The notes beneath the pieces were generated by a model. It had not been told where the DNA came from. It did not search any database and saw only the letters and a program-made list of their open reading frames with translations. Both the position numbers and the translations under genes were made by a program. A DNA stretch of 5,300 bases from Massilia sp. (GTDB lineage Bacteria > Pseudomonadota > Gammaproteobacteria > Burkholderiales > Burkholderiaceae_D), in NCBI GenBank assembly GCA_003484545.1, contig DNCF01000339.1:1-5300 (forward strand), in the 5' to 3' direction. This document shows, one piece after another, positions 1-4,694 of the stretch; positions within the stretch are counted from its first letter, which is position 1, and the number at the start of each line of letters is the position of its first letter.

Positions 1-363
1 GACGCCCTGCTGTCGCGCTACGTCCCGCCGCTGCTGGACGGCGGCGCCGACACCCTGGTGCTGGGCTGCACCCATTACCCGCTGGTGCAGGCCTCGATCG
101 AGAAGATCATCGCGCGCGCCACGGATCGTCATGTCACGCTGGTCGATACCGGCGAGGCCGTGGCGCGCCAGCTTGCGCGGCTGCTGGCCAACGCCGGCCT
201 GGCGCGGACCGCGGATGGCGCCATCGCCCGTCTCGACGGCTACACCAGCGCCAGCGCCACCGCCCTGTCGGCGGCGTTCGCCAGCCTGCTCGGCCTCGAT
301 CCGCCGGTGCACGAGGTCGAATCCGGGCCGGGCGGAACAATGTTGATCGGACCGAACAATTAG
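1..363 (+). CDS. murI: Glutamate racemase, C-terminal part (5' end outside window)
   Basis: Cytoplasmic cofactor-independent racemase that converts L-glutamate to D-glutamate for peptidoglycan precursors. The reading frame is open from base 1 and ends at TAG 361-363, giving the last 120 residues. The decisive motif is LGCTHYPL at about 61-84; its Cys (67-69) is the second catalytic cysteine of the Asp/Glu racemase family and the neighbouring His (73-75) belongs to the same active-site signature. The following VDTGEAVA segment is also typical of MurI, where it contacts the substrate. The first catalytic Cys lies upstream of the window. Base composition is strongly GC-rich, as expected of the host chromosome. 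The stop lies only 2 bp before the -35 box of the tRNA promoter, so this gene is the left chromosomal flank of the integrated element. Identification is confident; only the start is missing. Confidence 0.95.
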   Translation, partial: DALLSRYVPPLLDGGADTLVLGCTHYPLVQASIEKIIARATDRHVTLVDTGEAVARQLARLLANAGLARTADGAIARLDGYTSASATALSAAFASLLGLDPPVHEVESGPGGTMLIGPNN

Positions 364-365
364 AT

Positions 366-394
366 TTGCCAGTTTGCTCCGGAGTTTGTATAAT
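366..394 (+). promoter_or_regulatory. Sigma70 promoter for tRNA-His
   Basis: TTGCCA (366-371) and a perfect TATAAT (389-394) are separated by exactly 17 bp, close to the sigma70 consensus. Transcription would start near 400-402, leaving a leader of about 37 nt before the mature tRNA. It sits in the murI-tRNA gap and points at the tRNA, so it almost certainly drives tRNA-His. Confidence 0.8.
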
Positions 395-438
395 CTTGTT
401 CTGTCTTCGCAGCACTGAAGACAAAACGTAAGACAGTG

Positions 439-514
439 GTGGCTGTAGCTCAGTTGGTAGAGTCCAGGATTGTGATTCCTGTTGTCGTGGGTTCGAGTCC
501 CATCAGCCACCCCA
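439..514 (+). tRNA. tRNA-His (anticodon GUG)
   Basis: A full cloverleaf can be drawn. The acceptor stem GTGGCTG (439-445) pairs with CAGCCAC (504-510). The D arm is 448-463. The anticodon stem CAGGA/TCCTG (465-469/477-481) encloses the loop with anticodon GTG at 472-474. The T arm is 487-503 with loop TTCGAGT. The discriminator is C511 and CCA (512-514) is encoded. G438 can serve as the G-1 specific to tRNA-His and pair with C511. The gene has its own promoter upstream and a terminator about 20 bp downstream. It is intact, and the composition change starts right after it, so it is the probable integration target of the element on its right. Confidence 0.97.
487..514. other. Presumed left attachment site (att) at tRNA-His 3' end
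   Basis: Tyrosine integrases commonly recombine within the 3' half of tRNA genes and restore the tRNA with element-borne sequence. Here chromosomal genes (murI, tRNA-His) lie to the left, AT-richer DNA follows the CCA end, and an integrase gene of a tRNA-targeting type lies about 930 bp to the right. The second att copy is not in the window, so the core boundaries are inferred: T arm to CCA is the most likely minimum. Confidence 0.5.
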
Positions 515-533
515 AGAATTCAGCAGCAAAAAC

Positions 534-575
534 AAAGGGTTACACGCTTCCAGCTTGTAGCCCTTTTGTTTTTTT
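534..575 (+). terminator. Intrinsic terminator after tRNA-His, probably bidirectional
   Basis: An 11-bp stem (534-544 with 556-566, one G-U pair) with an 11-nt loop contains a GGG/CCC core and is followed by a run of seven T (569-575). It would end tRNA-His transcription. On the other strand the same stem is followed, after one base, by five T (complement of 528-532), so it can also stop transcription arriving from the integrase side. It lies beyond the tRNA 3' end, so the element probably supplies the terminator of the host tRNA. Confidence 0.8.
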
Positions 576-603
576 GGAAGATGAATTCCAAATTTTGGAA
601 GAT
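572..603. repeat. Direct repeat TTTTGGAAGAT and overlapping palindrome
   Basis: The 11-mer TTTTGGAAGAT occurs at 572-582 and again at 593-603, 21 bp apart (two helical turns). The second copy overlaps a 7+7 bp palindrome TTCCAAA/TTTGGAA around 586-600. Short repeats of this kind close to an att site are what integrase arm-binding or excisionase sites look like, but the role here is inferred from position only. Confidence 0.4.
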
Positions 604-616
604 CACCACGAATTTT

Positions 617-633
617 GTGAGGCGGAGCTTCAC
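617..633 (+). other. Small hairpin GTGAGGC/GCTTCAC
   Basis: A 7-bp stem (617-623 with 627-633, one G-U pair) encloses a three-base loop GGA. There is no T tract, so it is not a terminator. It lies between the two terminators in the leader-like stretch ahead of the cargo gene. Function unknown; it may be part of a structured RNA or a protein-binding palindrome. Confidence 0.3.
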
Positions 634-650
634 CCCTTCCATAAAGTTGC

Positions 651-674
651 AAGCTGCTTTCGAGCAGCTTTTTT
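651..674 (+). terminator. Intrinsic terminator with TTCG tetraloop just before the cargo gene
   Basis: A perfect 8-bp stem AAGCTGCT (651-658) / AGCAGCTT (663-670) closes on the very stable tetraloop TTCG (659-662) and is followed by an uninterrupted T run to 674. The T run exists only in the plus direction. The next start codon is 27 bp further on, so it acts either as a second barrier behind tRNA-His or as an attenuator in the leader of the following gene. Confidence 0.8.
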
Positions 675-701
675 GCCTCTATTGATAAGTCCGAGGAACA
701 G

Positions 702-1436
702 ATGAAGGTTGTGCAGCAACTTGCCAAAGAGTTTTTTGGTCCGTTTTTTGGCGCTTTAGCTTGGGCAGCCTTTAATCACCAAGGTGACATTAAGCAAAGT
801 TTTACACTCTTTGGTGGAACATTTTTCTTCATCTCATGGCTGACCGGGCAGTTCTTCCGTGTCAAAAAGCAAACGGCCACAGAAGGGTCCCTGCACGCTA
901 TTCGCAATGATGTGCAGGGTTTACTTAACGAACTTAAGGCGAAAACGGAAGACCTAGCAGGGCAGATCACAGGAGGGGAAAGCTTCGCGTATATCTTCAA
1001 TCCACTCATCGTGGGCAGCGAAGCAAGAATCATGATCTCTCATGACGGAAAATACCCTCTCTTCGACGTGAGCGCTGGCGTCGCTGACGTCAGGGAATTA
1101 GACGAGAAAATAAAAACGATTGGACACGTTGAGGCTTTTCTTGCCGCACGAGTGCGCGTCCCGCTAATCGAAGTGCTCCTGCCTGGAATGACAAAAATCA
1201 CCGATGCGAAGCTCAATCTAGGGCCATCCGGAGAAAAATCGTTCATCGCGCACATAAAGGCTCGCAACGGACTCGTGATTCAGCGGATGCGGTTTGTGCG
1301 CATCGATGGTACTTGGCGGTATGCGACTGTCGTACACAAAGCGGGCGAGCAGGATCCCTGCTATAAGTTTACCGACTCAGGGTTTCCGGTGAATAAGGAT
1401 GGCGCAGTCAACTGGAGCAGCTTCGAGGCCAAATAG
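702..1436 (+). CDS. Cargo protein with two N-terminal membrane helices, unknown function
   Basis: A 244-residue protein starting at ATG 702, preceded by the ribosome site GAGGA (693-697). Two hydrophobic segments at about residues 11-25 and 34-52 should place it in the inner membrane as a hairpin. They are followed by a charged helical stretch (about 62-88, possible coiled coil) and a soluble, probably beta-rich domain (about 90-212). That domain begins with GGESFAY and contains YPLFDV, ARNG and a late DGTWRYAT segment. This GG-S-F-Y ... YPL-DV ... ARNG ... DGxW pattern resembles uncharacterised accessory proteins I have seen in bacteria; I cannot name a function. The gene is less GC-rich than everything around it and stands alone on its strand between the presumed att site and the integrase, which suggests a recently acquired lysogenic-conversion or defence gene. 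No convincing promoter is visible in the 27 bp after the terminator, so expression probably starts further upstream. Confidence 0.85.
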   Translation: MKVVQQLAKEFFGPFFGALAWAAFNHQGDIKQSFTLFGGTFFFISWLTGQFFRVKKQTATEGSLHAIRNDVQGLLNELKAKTEDLAGQITGGESFAYIFNPLIVGSEARIMISHDGKYPLFDVSAGVADVRELDEKIKTIGHVEAFLAARVRVPLIEVLLPGMTKITDAKLNLGPSGEKSFIAHIKARNGLVIQRMRFVRIDGTWRYATVVHKAGEQDPCYKFTDSGFPVNKDGAVNWSSFEAK

Positions 1437-1442
1437 TTCATT

Positions 1443-2543
1443 TTATTCGGTTGCCCTCGCTGCTTTCGTCTTCCGCCTGTCGTACACCTGCTTCACCATC
1501 CGATCGCTGCTGTGCCCAGTAGCATTCGTGATCGTCTCGTCCCCCTCGTCTACCCTGTCTGTCACCGCTGCCGGCCGCATGTCCTTCAGCGTGAACCGCG
1601 CAAACTCGACGCCCTCTTCCGCTGCCTTCTTCGCCGCGTGCGCCATCAACCGCCGCAGATTCGTGTTCCAGCCGCTGGTCGTGTACGGCTGACCGTCGCT
1701 GTTGCCGAAAACATACAGGCTGGTGGTGCGCTGCAGGGATAGCGCCTCATCGATGACCGCGCGCAGCTCGATCGACCACTCGATCAGCTTGAACTTCTCG
1801 GCGCGGCCCTTCTTCCGCTTCCCGACCGCCATCTCCATGCCCCGGGCGGTGATTGCCTGGCGCGTGATGTGTCGCATCTCGTCCGGACGGCTGACCGTCA
1901 GGTAGGCCGCGCGCAGGCACAGCGCATTCACCAGGTACATACCACCGCGCTCCCGCGCCACGCGCATGACCAAGTCCAGCTCGGCCGGCGTGACATAACG
2001 CGTGTCCGGGCGAGTCTTGTTGTACTTGATATCGCGGCATGGGTTCAGCTCGAGCACGCCCTTGCGGCGCCCGAACTCCAGCACGGCCGACAGCAGCGCG
2101 ACCTCCTTATTCGCCTTCGACGGCGCGCCTTCGGCGGCCCGGCCGTCCAGGTACTTATAGATGTGCACCGGCTTGATGAGCGCTGGCTTCACCTTGCCGA
2201 ACGTGCGCAGGATTCGCGGTGCTTCGTATTTCTCGTTCTCGTTCAGGGTGCTGTCGGCCTTCCGGTCCTCGCTGTTCGCCGGCAGGCCGCGCTGCCAGGC
2301 GAAGTAGCGCCGGAACAGCGCCTCGGTCTCGCCACCCTCGACCGGCGCGCCGTTGAGCACGTTGGCGCGGTCGATCGCTTCGGCCCGGATCCGCGCAACG
2401 GCTGCCTTGTCGCTGGCGTCAGCGGTCAGTCGAAACGACCAGGTCCCGTCCGGCAGCTTGTAGCCATAGCTGACCTTGAACTTGCCGATCCGCTCATACA
2501 GGCGGAATGGCATGCCGTCGGGGGATTTTCTTCTTCCTATCAT
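1443..2543 (-). CDS. int: Tyrosine-recombinase phage integrase
   Basis: A 366-residue site-specific recombinase that integrates and excises the element, most likely at the tRNA-His gene to the left. The N-terminal arm and core-binding region covers about residues 1-180. The catalytic domain shows Arg219 in SRPDEM, a basic GKRKKGR segment (241-247) that should supply the active-site Lys, KDMR (Lys320, Arg323) as box II, His344 in TGHSS, and the nucleophile Tyr354 in VYDRR. The usual His before the second Arg is replaced by Lys320, a known variation within the family. Length is normal and no damage is seen. The ATG (2541-2543) overlaps the stop of the DUF4224-like gene as ATGA, with GAGG just upstream, so translation is probably coupled. 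It is the last gene of the minus-strand operon, and its TAA lies 6 bp from the stop of the convergent cargo gene. Confidence 0.95.
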   Translation of the reverse strand: MIGRRKSPDGMPFRLYERIGKFKVSYGYKLPDGTWSFRLTADASDKAAVARIRAEAIDRANVLNGAPVEGGETEALFRRYFAWQRGLPANSEDRKADSTLNENEKYEAPRILRTFGKVKPALIKPVHIYKYLDGRAAEGAPSKANKEVALLSAVLEFGRRKGVLELNPCRDIKYNKTRPDTRYVTPAELDLVMRVARERGGMYLVNALCLRAAYLTVSRPDEMRHITRQAITARGMEMAVGKRKKGRAEKFKLIEWSIELRAVIDEALSLQRTTSLYVFGNSDGQPYTTSGWNTNLRRLMAHAAKKAAEEGVEFARFTLKDMRPAAVTDRVDEGDETITNATGHSSDRMVKQVYDRRKTKAARATE

Positions 2544-2776
2544 GTGGCCTCAAACATACTGAAATCAGGCTCGTCCGCCTGCTCTATCGCGGCGCCGGCG
2601 GGCGTGCTGCCCGCCATGCGCGCGTCATGGTACTCCCTGCTGACCTGGGGAAAGCCTCGGATGTTCGGCTCGAACGGCCAGTTGTTCCGGGTCAGGTAGC
2701 GCCGCATGCAGGCGAAGCTGGTAGGCGCACAGCCGATCAGCTCAGCCAGCTCGTCGGCGGTGAGGTAGCGACTCAT
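2540..2776 (-). CDS. DUF4224-like small protein, candidate excisionase/integrase partner
   Basis: A 78-residue protein. The N-terminal segment YLTADELAELIG (4-15), then MRRYLTRNNWPF (24-35) and a GFPQVSR segment (41-47), match the pattern of DUF4224: a short helix-turn-helix-like module with a conserved N-x-WPF centre. DUF4224 proteins are typically encoded directly upstream of tyrosine integrases, as here. By size, position and likely DNA-binding fold it could be the recombination directionality factor, but this is inference. The C-terminal 25 residues are variable and acidic. Start ATG 2774-2776 forms an ATGA overlap with the upstream gene, with a purine-rich AAGGCGG site before it; its own stop overlaps the integrase start in the same way. 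Confidence 0.85.
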   Translation of the reverse strand: MSRYLTADELAELIGCAPTSFACMRRYLTRNNWPFEPNIRGFPQVSREYHDARMAGSTPAGAAIEQADEPDFSMFEAT

Positions 2777-3159
2777 GTGTCACCGCCTTCCTGCGCCGCG
2801 CTCTGCTGCAGCGCGAGGATCTCTTTCGCGCGGCGCGCCAGGTGGTTGCCGCTGACCATCTGGCCTTCGAACGTGGTCAGCTGAAGCAGTAGCGCGCGCA
2901 CGGCGCCGGCGGCTTGGCCAGCGGCCGAGGTGCCAAAGCCTTCCGGCAGCAGCCCGCCGATCTCGATGGCGGTGCCGATCGCGATGAACTGCTGTGGGTT
3001 CGTGTGCGGTACCGGGATCACGCCGGCGGCGGACCGCTCCTGCGCCAGGTGCGCGCGGGCCGCGTCGACCAGCGGCTGCGTCGTGTCCCACTGCAGCGGC
3101 TCGCTCGGGTGCTGGTCTTCCTGGCGGCGGCCGGGGTTTTCGGTGTTGGTCATGATCAT
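2773..3159 (-). CDS. Hypothetical phage protein, 128 aa
   Basis: No function recognised. The first 25 residues are polar and probably disordered, with many Asn, Glu, Gln and Arg. The rest is Ala-rich and helical, with a conserved-looking FIAIGTAIEIGGLLPEGFG centre (58-76) and a helical C-terminus ending EGGDT. There are no membrane segments or catalytic motifs. The listed ATG (3157-3159) overlaps the stop of the 82-aa gene as ATGA; a second ATG two codons later (3151-3153) has the better placed ribosome site GAGGGG, so translation may begin at MTNTENP. The gene is a middle member of the early-type operon and its own stop overlaps the DUF4224-like start. Reality as a gene is well supported by this overlap chain. 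Confidence 0.8.
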   Translation of the reverse strand: MIMTNTENPGRRQEDQHPSEPLQWDTTQPLVDAARAHLAQERSAAGVIPVPHTNPQQFIAIGTAIEIGGLLPEGFGTSAAGQAAGAVRALLLQLTTFEGQMVSGNHLARRAKEILALQQSAAQEGGDT

Positions 3160-3404
3160 CCCCTCATCCTGTGCACGGTGACGCCGGTGATCCCGGGCGG
3201 CAGCTCCTGCGCCTTCTCCAGGAACGCGCTGCCTTTCTGCCCGGTGGCCTGCGCATACTTCACCTCGACGGCCGCCGTGTTCACCATCACCTGTGACAGG
3301 TCGCCGATGACCTTCGCCCGATCGACGTCGAGCGTTCCAGCCTTCACTCCTTCAATCGTGCTGAACAGCAGCTCTCGCAAATCATCGATGTTCTTCTTGG
3401 CCAT
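3156..3404 (-). CDS. Conserved small phage protein, 82 aa
   Basis: The pattern LRELLFSTIEGVKAGTLDVDRAK (9-31) followed by SQVMVNTAAVEVKYAQATG (37-55) is one I recognise from many small phage and prophage proteins in replication/early regions. They contain two helices, with an I/V-D-x-AK segment and an (I/V)NTA-VEV segment. No biochemical role is known to me. It should be a small helical cytoplasmic protein with a flexible GSAF... tail. The ATG (3402-3404) has a good AGAGGA site about 6 nt upstream and lies 23 bp inside the end of the HNH frame, so it is read in a different frame and is probably translationally coupled. Its stop overlaps the next start as ATGA. Confidence 0.8.
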   Translation of the reverse strand: MAKKNIDDLRELLFSTIEGVKAGTLDVDRAKVIGDLSQVMVNTAAVEVKYAQATGQKGSAFLEKAQELPPGITGVTVHRMRG

Positions 3405-3585
3405 GTTTCATCCTCTTGTTGATGTGTCGGGTGAGCACCGCGCGCAGCTGGATCACCTCGTTAAGTTCGGGCGGCAGGTTGTGCCGCGTGTTTCGCTTCA
3501 TGTTCTCAGCCAGGCTGATGCACTCGACCCGGTCAATCGTGATCTCCTCGAGCACGTTGGTGCGCATGCCCGGCTTGAAGACCAC
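3382..3585 (-). CDS. C-terminal fragment of the HNH endonuclease (67 aa if restarted at GTG)
   Basis: After the UGA the frame stays open for 79 codons. The first possible restart is GTG 3583-3585, without a recognisable ribosome site, so independent translation is doubtful and the piece is better read as the tail of the broken gene. It retains the FKPGMRTN segment with the third active-site residue (Asn) and the ENMKRNTRHNLPPELNEVIQ extension, but has lost both His residues of the motif. It ends with TGA 3382-3384, inside the start of the 82-aa gene. Confidence 0.35.
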   Translation of the reverse strand: MVFKPGMRTNVLEEITIDRVECISLAENMKRNTRHNLPPELNEVIQLRAVLTRHINKRMKHGQEEHR

Positions 3586-3621
3586 GATGTGCTTCGGCGG
3601 TACCGGCCCGTTGGCTGCTAC

Positions 3622-4080
3622 TCACACCAGCTCGTGCACGGCGCGCCAGCGCTTGCTGTTGTTGCCTGGAGCATTGCTCACCTTCTGCAGCAGCACCCCG
3701 CTTTTGTCGAACTTCGTGCTGCCGATCGGCAGCGTGTTGTGCGGCGCCTGGCCTGGCTTGAAGTGCGTGGCGCGGCAGGCTTCCTGCACGCCGGCGACGC
3801 CCTTGACGCCTTTGTTCCACGGCACCAGGCCCTTCTGGAAGCGGCTCGCGCGCGCTGGGTGGTCGGGGCGGTTCAGCTGGCGCGCCGATTCTTCCGCTAT
3901 GAATTCCGCCGTCTTCTTCAGGCCCAGGCTGTTCGCCTTGCGGTAGACGGCCTGCAGGGGCTGGCCAAGCATGAAAGCGATGTCTTCGGTCTTGAAGCTC
4001 GGGTAGAGCCGGCGCAGGCTTTCGATCTGCTCGTCCGTCCAGACCGCCTTTGGTGCGTTGATGCCGCGGGACTTCGTCAT
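3622..4080 (-). CDS. N-terminal fragment of the HNH endonuclease (152 aa as translated)
   Basis: This is what ordinary decoding of the split gene would produce. Residues 12-55 (WTDEQIESLRRLYPSFKTED onward) look like a helix-turn-helix/SANT-type DNA-binding module that reads a target sequence. Two related linker motifs follow, FQKGLVPWNKGVKG (81-94) and FKPGQAPHNTLPIGS (107-121), as seen before the nuclease domain in phage HNH proteins. The chain ends four residues after the first catalytic His and lacks the rest of the active site, so it could bind DNA but not cut it. Start ATG 4078-4080 overlaps the upstream stop as ATGA and has GGAG six bases upstream. Confidence 0.65.
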   Translation of the reverse strand: MTKSRGINAPKAVWTDEQIESLRRLYPSFKTEDIAFMLGQPLQAVYRKANSLGLKKTAEFIAEESARQLNRPDHPARASRFQKGLVPWNKGVKGVAGVQEACRATHFKPGQAPHNTLPIGSTKFDKSGVLLQKVSNAPGNNSKRWRAVHELV

Positions 4081-4274
4081 GCTGATCTCCAGCTGCAGCC
4101 CGGCGGCTCGCAGTAGGCCTGCACCTGGTCGCCCTCGCAGATCCGCATCGATGTCTTCTCAGCGCCGGCCGCCTGCAGGAGCGCCGCGCTGGCGGCTTCG
4201 ACCTCTGCCTTGCGGCTCGGGTCGAAGATGACGACATTGCGCCAGGCGCCTGAATCCTTGATTTGCAGTTTCAT
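4077..4274 (-). CDS. Small phage protein, 65 aa (MKLQIKDSGAWRNVV type)
   Basis: I chose ATG 4272-4274 because it overlaps the upstream stop as ATGA and has GGGAGG exactly six bases upstream; a longer frame up to 4340 is open but has no such support. The N-terminus MKLQIKDSGAWRNVVIFD, followed by an Ala/Glu-rich helix (about 24-38) and a segment MRICEGDQVQAY (45-56), resembles a family of tiny beta-alpha-beta phage proteins of unknown function. The C-terminus is Cys-containing (CEPPGCSW) with two Cys five residues apart, possibly by chance. No catalytic motif is seen. The stop overlaps the HNH start. Confidence 0.75.
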   Translation of the reverse strand: MKLQIKDSGAWRNVVIFDPSRKAEVEAASAALLQAAGAEKTSMRICEGDQVQAYCEPPGCSWRSA

Positions 4275-4489
4275 GTTGCACCTCCCGGGACGCGCAGCGC
4301 ATCGAGCGACTTGCCGCTCTGGATCCACTCGGTAACCCACCGCGGCGGTTTGCCGCGGCCGGTCCAGGCCATTGCCGGCTGCTCCGGATGGCGATAGCAG
4401 ACTTCCGGTCGGCCATTCTTCACCGCCGGCAGGTAGACCGGCTGCGGCGCAGGCCTCGGCGGCCCATCAAACAGCGACATCTGGTTCAC
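4271..4489 (-). CDS. Mini H-NS-type DNA-binding protein, 72 aa
   Basis: Residues about 28-67 match the C-terminal DNA-binding domain of the H-NS family: a YRHP...AWTGRGKPPRWV core followed by WIQSGKSLDALRV. The family consensus is Y-R-x-P...T-W-(S/T)-G-x-G-R-x-P-x-W, then G-K-S-L-(E/D)-x-F. The GRGK loop corresponds to the minor-groove (AT-hook-like) contact of H-NS. The oligomerisation domain and linker of full H-NS (about 135 aa) are absent and replaced by a short Pro-rich head. It may compete with or modulate host H-NS on AT-rich DNA, or silence or unmask the element's own promoters; this is inference. I chose GTG 4487-4489 because it overlaps the upstream stop as GTGA and has GGGAGG six bases upstream; the alternative ATG 4478-4480 would start MSLFDG. 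Confidence 0.8.
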   Translation of the reverse strand: MNQMSLFDGPPRPAPQPVYLPAVKNGRPEVCYRHPEQPAMAWTGRGKPPRWVTEWIQSGKSLDALRVPGGAT

Positions 4490-4692
4490 GAAGCACCTCC
4501 CGGCGCCGGCGGCATGTGCATCCAGTGGGTGACGCGGGCGCCAGTGATCGGCACCGCATCGAGGTGGCGCCAGATATCGCCATCGCGCCAGCCAGGCCAG
4601 ACTTCGGCATCGTTCAGCGCGACCAGCACCAGGGTGTCGTCGTCCGGCAGCGCCGCCGCTGCATCGGTCCATTCGAGCGTCAGCGCTGCCAT
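4486..4692 (-). CDS. DUF551-like small phage protein, 68 aa
   Basis: The pattern fits DUF551: an initial W-x-D region (LEWTDAAAALPDDDTLVLVAL, 6-26), a middle W-x-DGDIWRHLDA part (35-46), and the typical end VTHWMHMPPAP (54-64), where family members have VTHWMPLPxPP. DUF551 proteins are short phage and prophage proteins without a proven function, usually among early genes. The length is normal. The start ATG 4690-4692 lies 2 bp after the stop of the 175-aa gene, with AAGGCGG upstream. The last codons (PGGAS) contain the ribosome site of the next gene and the stop overlaps its GTG. Confidence 0.8.
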   Translation of the reverse strand: MAALTLEWTDAAAALPDDDTLVLVALNDAEVWPGWRDGDIWRHLDAVPITGARVTHWMHMPPAPGGAS

Positions 4693-4694
4693 GA

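Larger units (their letters stand above)
3382..4080 (-). pseudogene. HNH endonuclease gene split by an in-frame UGA
   Basis: One continuous frame of 233 codons (stop included) is broken only by TGA at 3622-3624 (codon 153). Reading through it joins RWRAVHELV, stop, VAANGPVPPKHIVVFKPG. This is the HNH_3-type nuclease motif: first His (149) in VHELV, an aromatic next (a TGG Trp codon expected exactly where TGA stands), then His164 and Asn175 in HIVVFKPGMRTN, followed by ISLAENMKRNTRHNLPPEL, a common C-terminal extension of phage HNH proteins. A single G-to-A change of TGG explains everything, and no frameshift is needed. The downstream part is undamaged, so the mutation is recent, tolerated by readthrough, or a sequence error. 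Free-standing HNH nucleases of this kind are phage homing or packaging-associated enzymes; the exact role here is unknown. Confidence 0.75.

Noticed and set aside
581..685. Small possible gene starting MNSKFWK between the two terminators
   Set aside because: No ribosome site, no recognisable similarity, and its end lies inside the second terminator.
436..705. Plus-strand open frame of 89 codons over the tRNA
   Set aside because: It runs through the tRNA and both terminators, so it cannot be a normal message.
1869..2699. Plus-strand open frame of 276 codons
   Set aside because: Antisense to the integrase and the DUF4224-like gene; no motif and no ribosome site.
2914..4116. Long plus-strand open frame of 400 codons
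   Set aside because: It lies antisense to five well-supported minus-strand genes with coupled starts; its translation is Arg/Ala/Leu/Val-rich without a recognisable domain, as expected of an antisense frame in GC-rich DNA.
3533..4237. Minus-strand open frame of 234 codons in another frame
   Set aside because: Arg/Ala/Pro-rich shadow of the HNH gene and its upstream neighbour, which have clear motifs and coupled starts.
4275..4340. Longer N-terminus for the 65-aa phage protein
   Set aside because: ATG 4272-4274 has a perfectly placed GGGAGG and an ATGA overlap, and the known-looking protein start MKLQIKDSG begins there.
4490..4672. Longer N-terminus for the mini H-NS protein
   Set aside because: It would overlap almost the whole DUF551-like gene; the added residues are Arg/Ala-rich shadow sequence, and the GTG 4487-4489 has the ribosome site and stop-start overlap.
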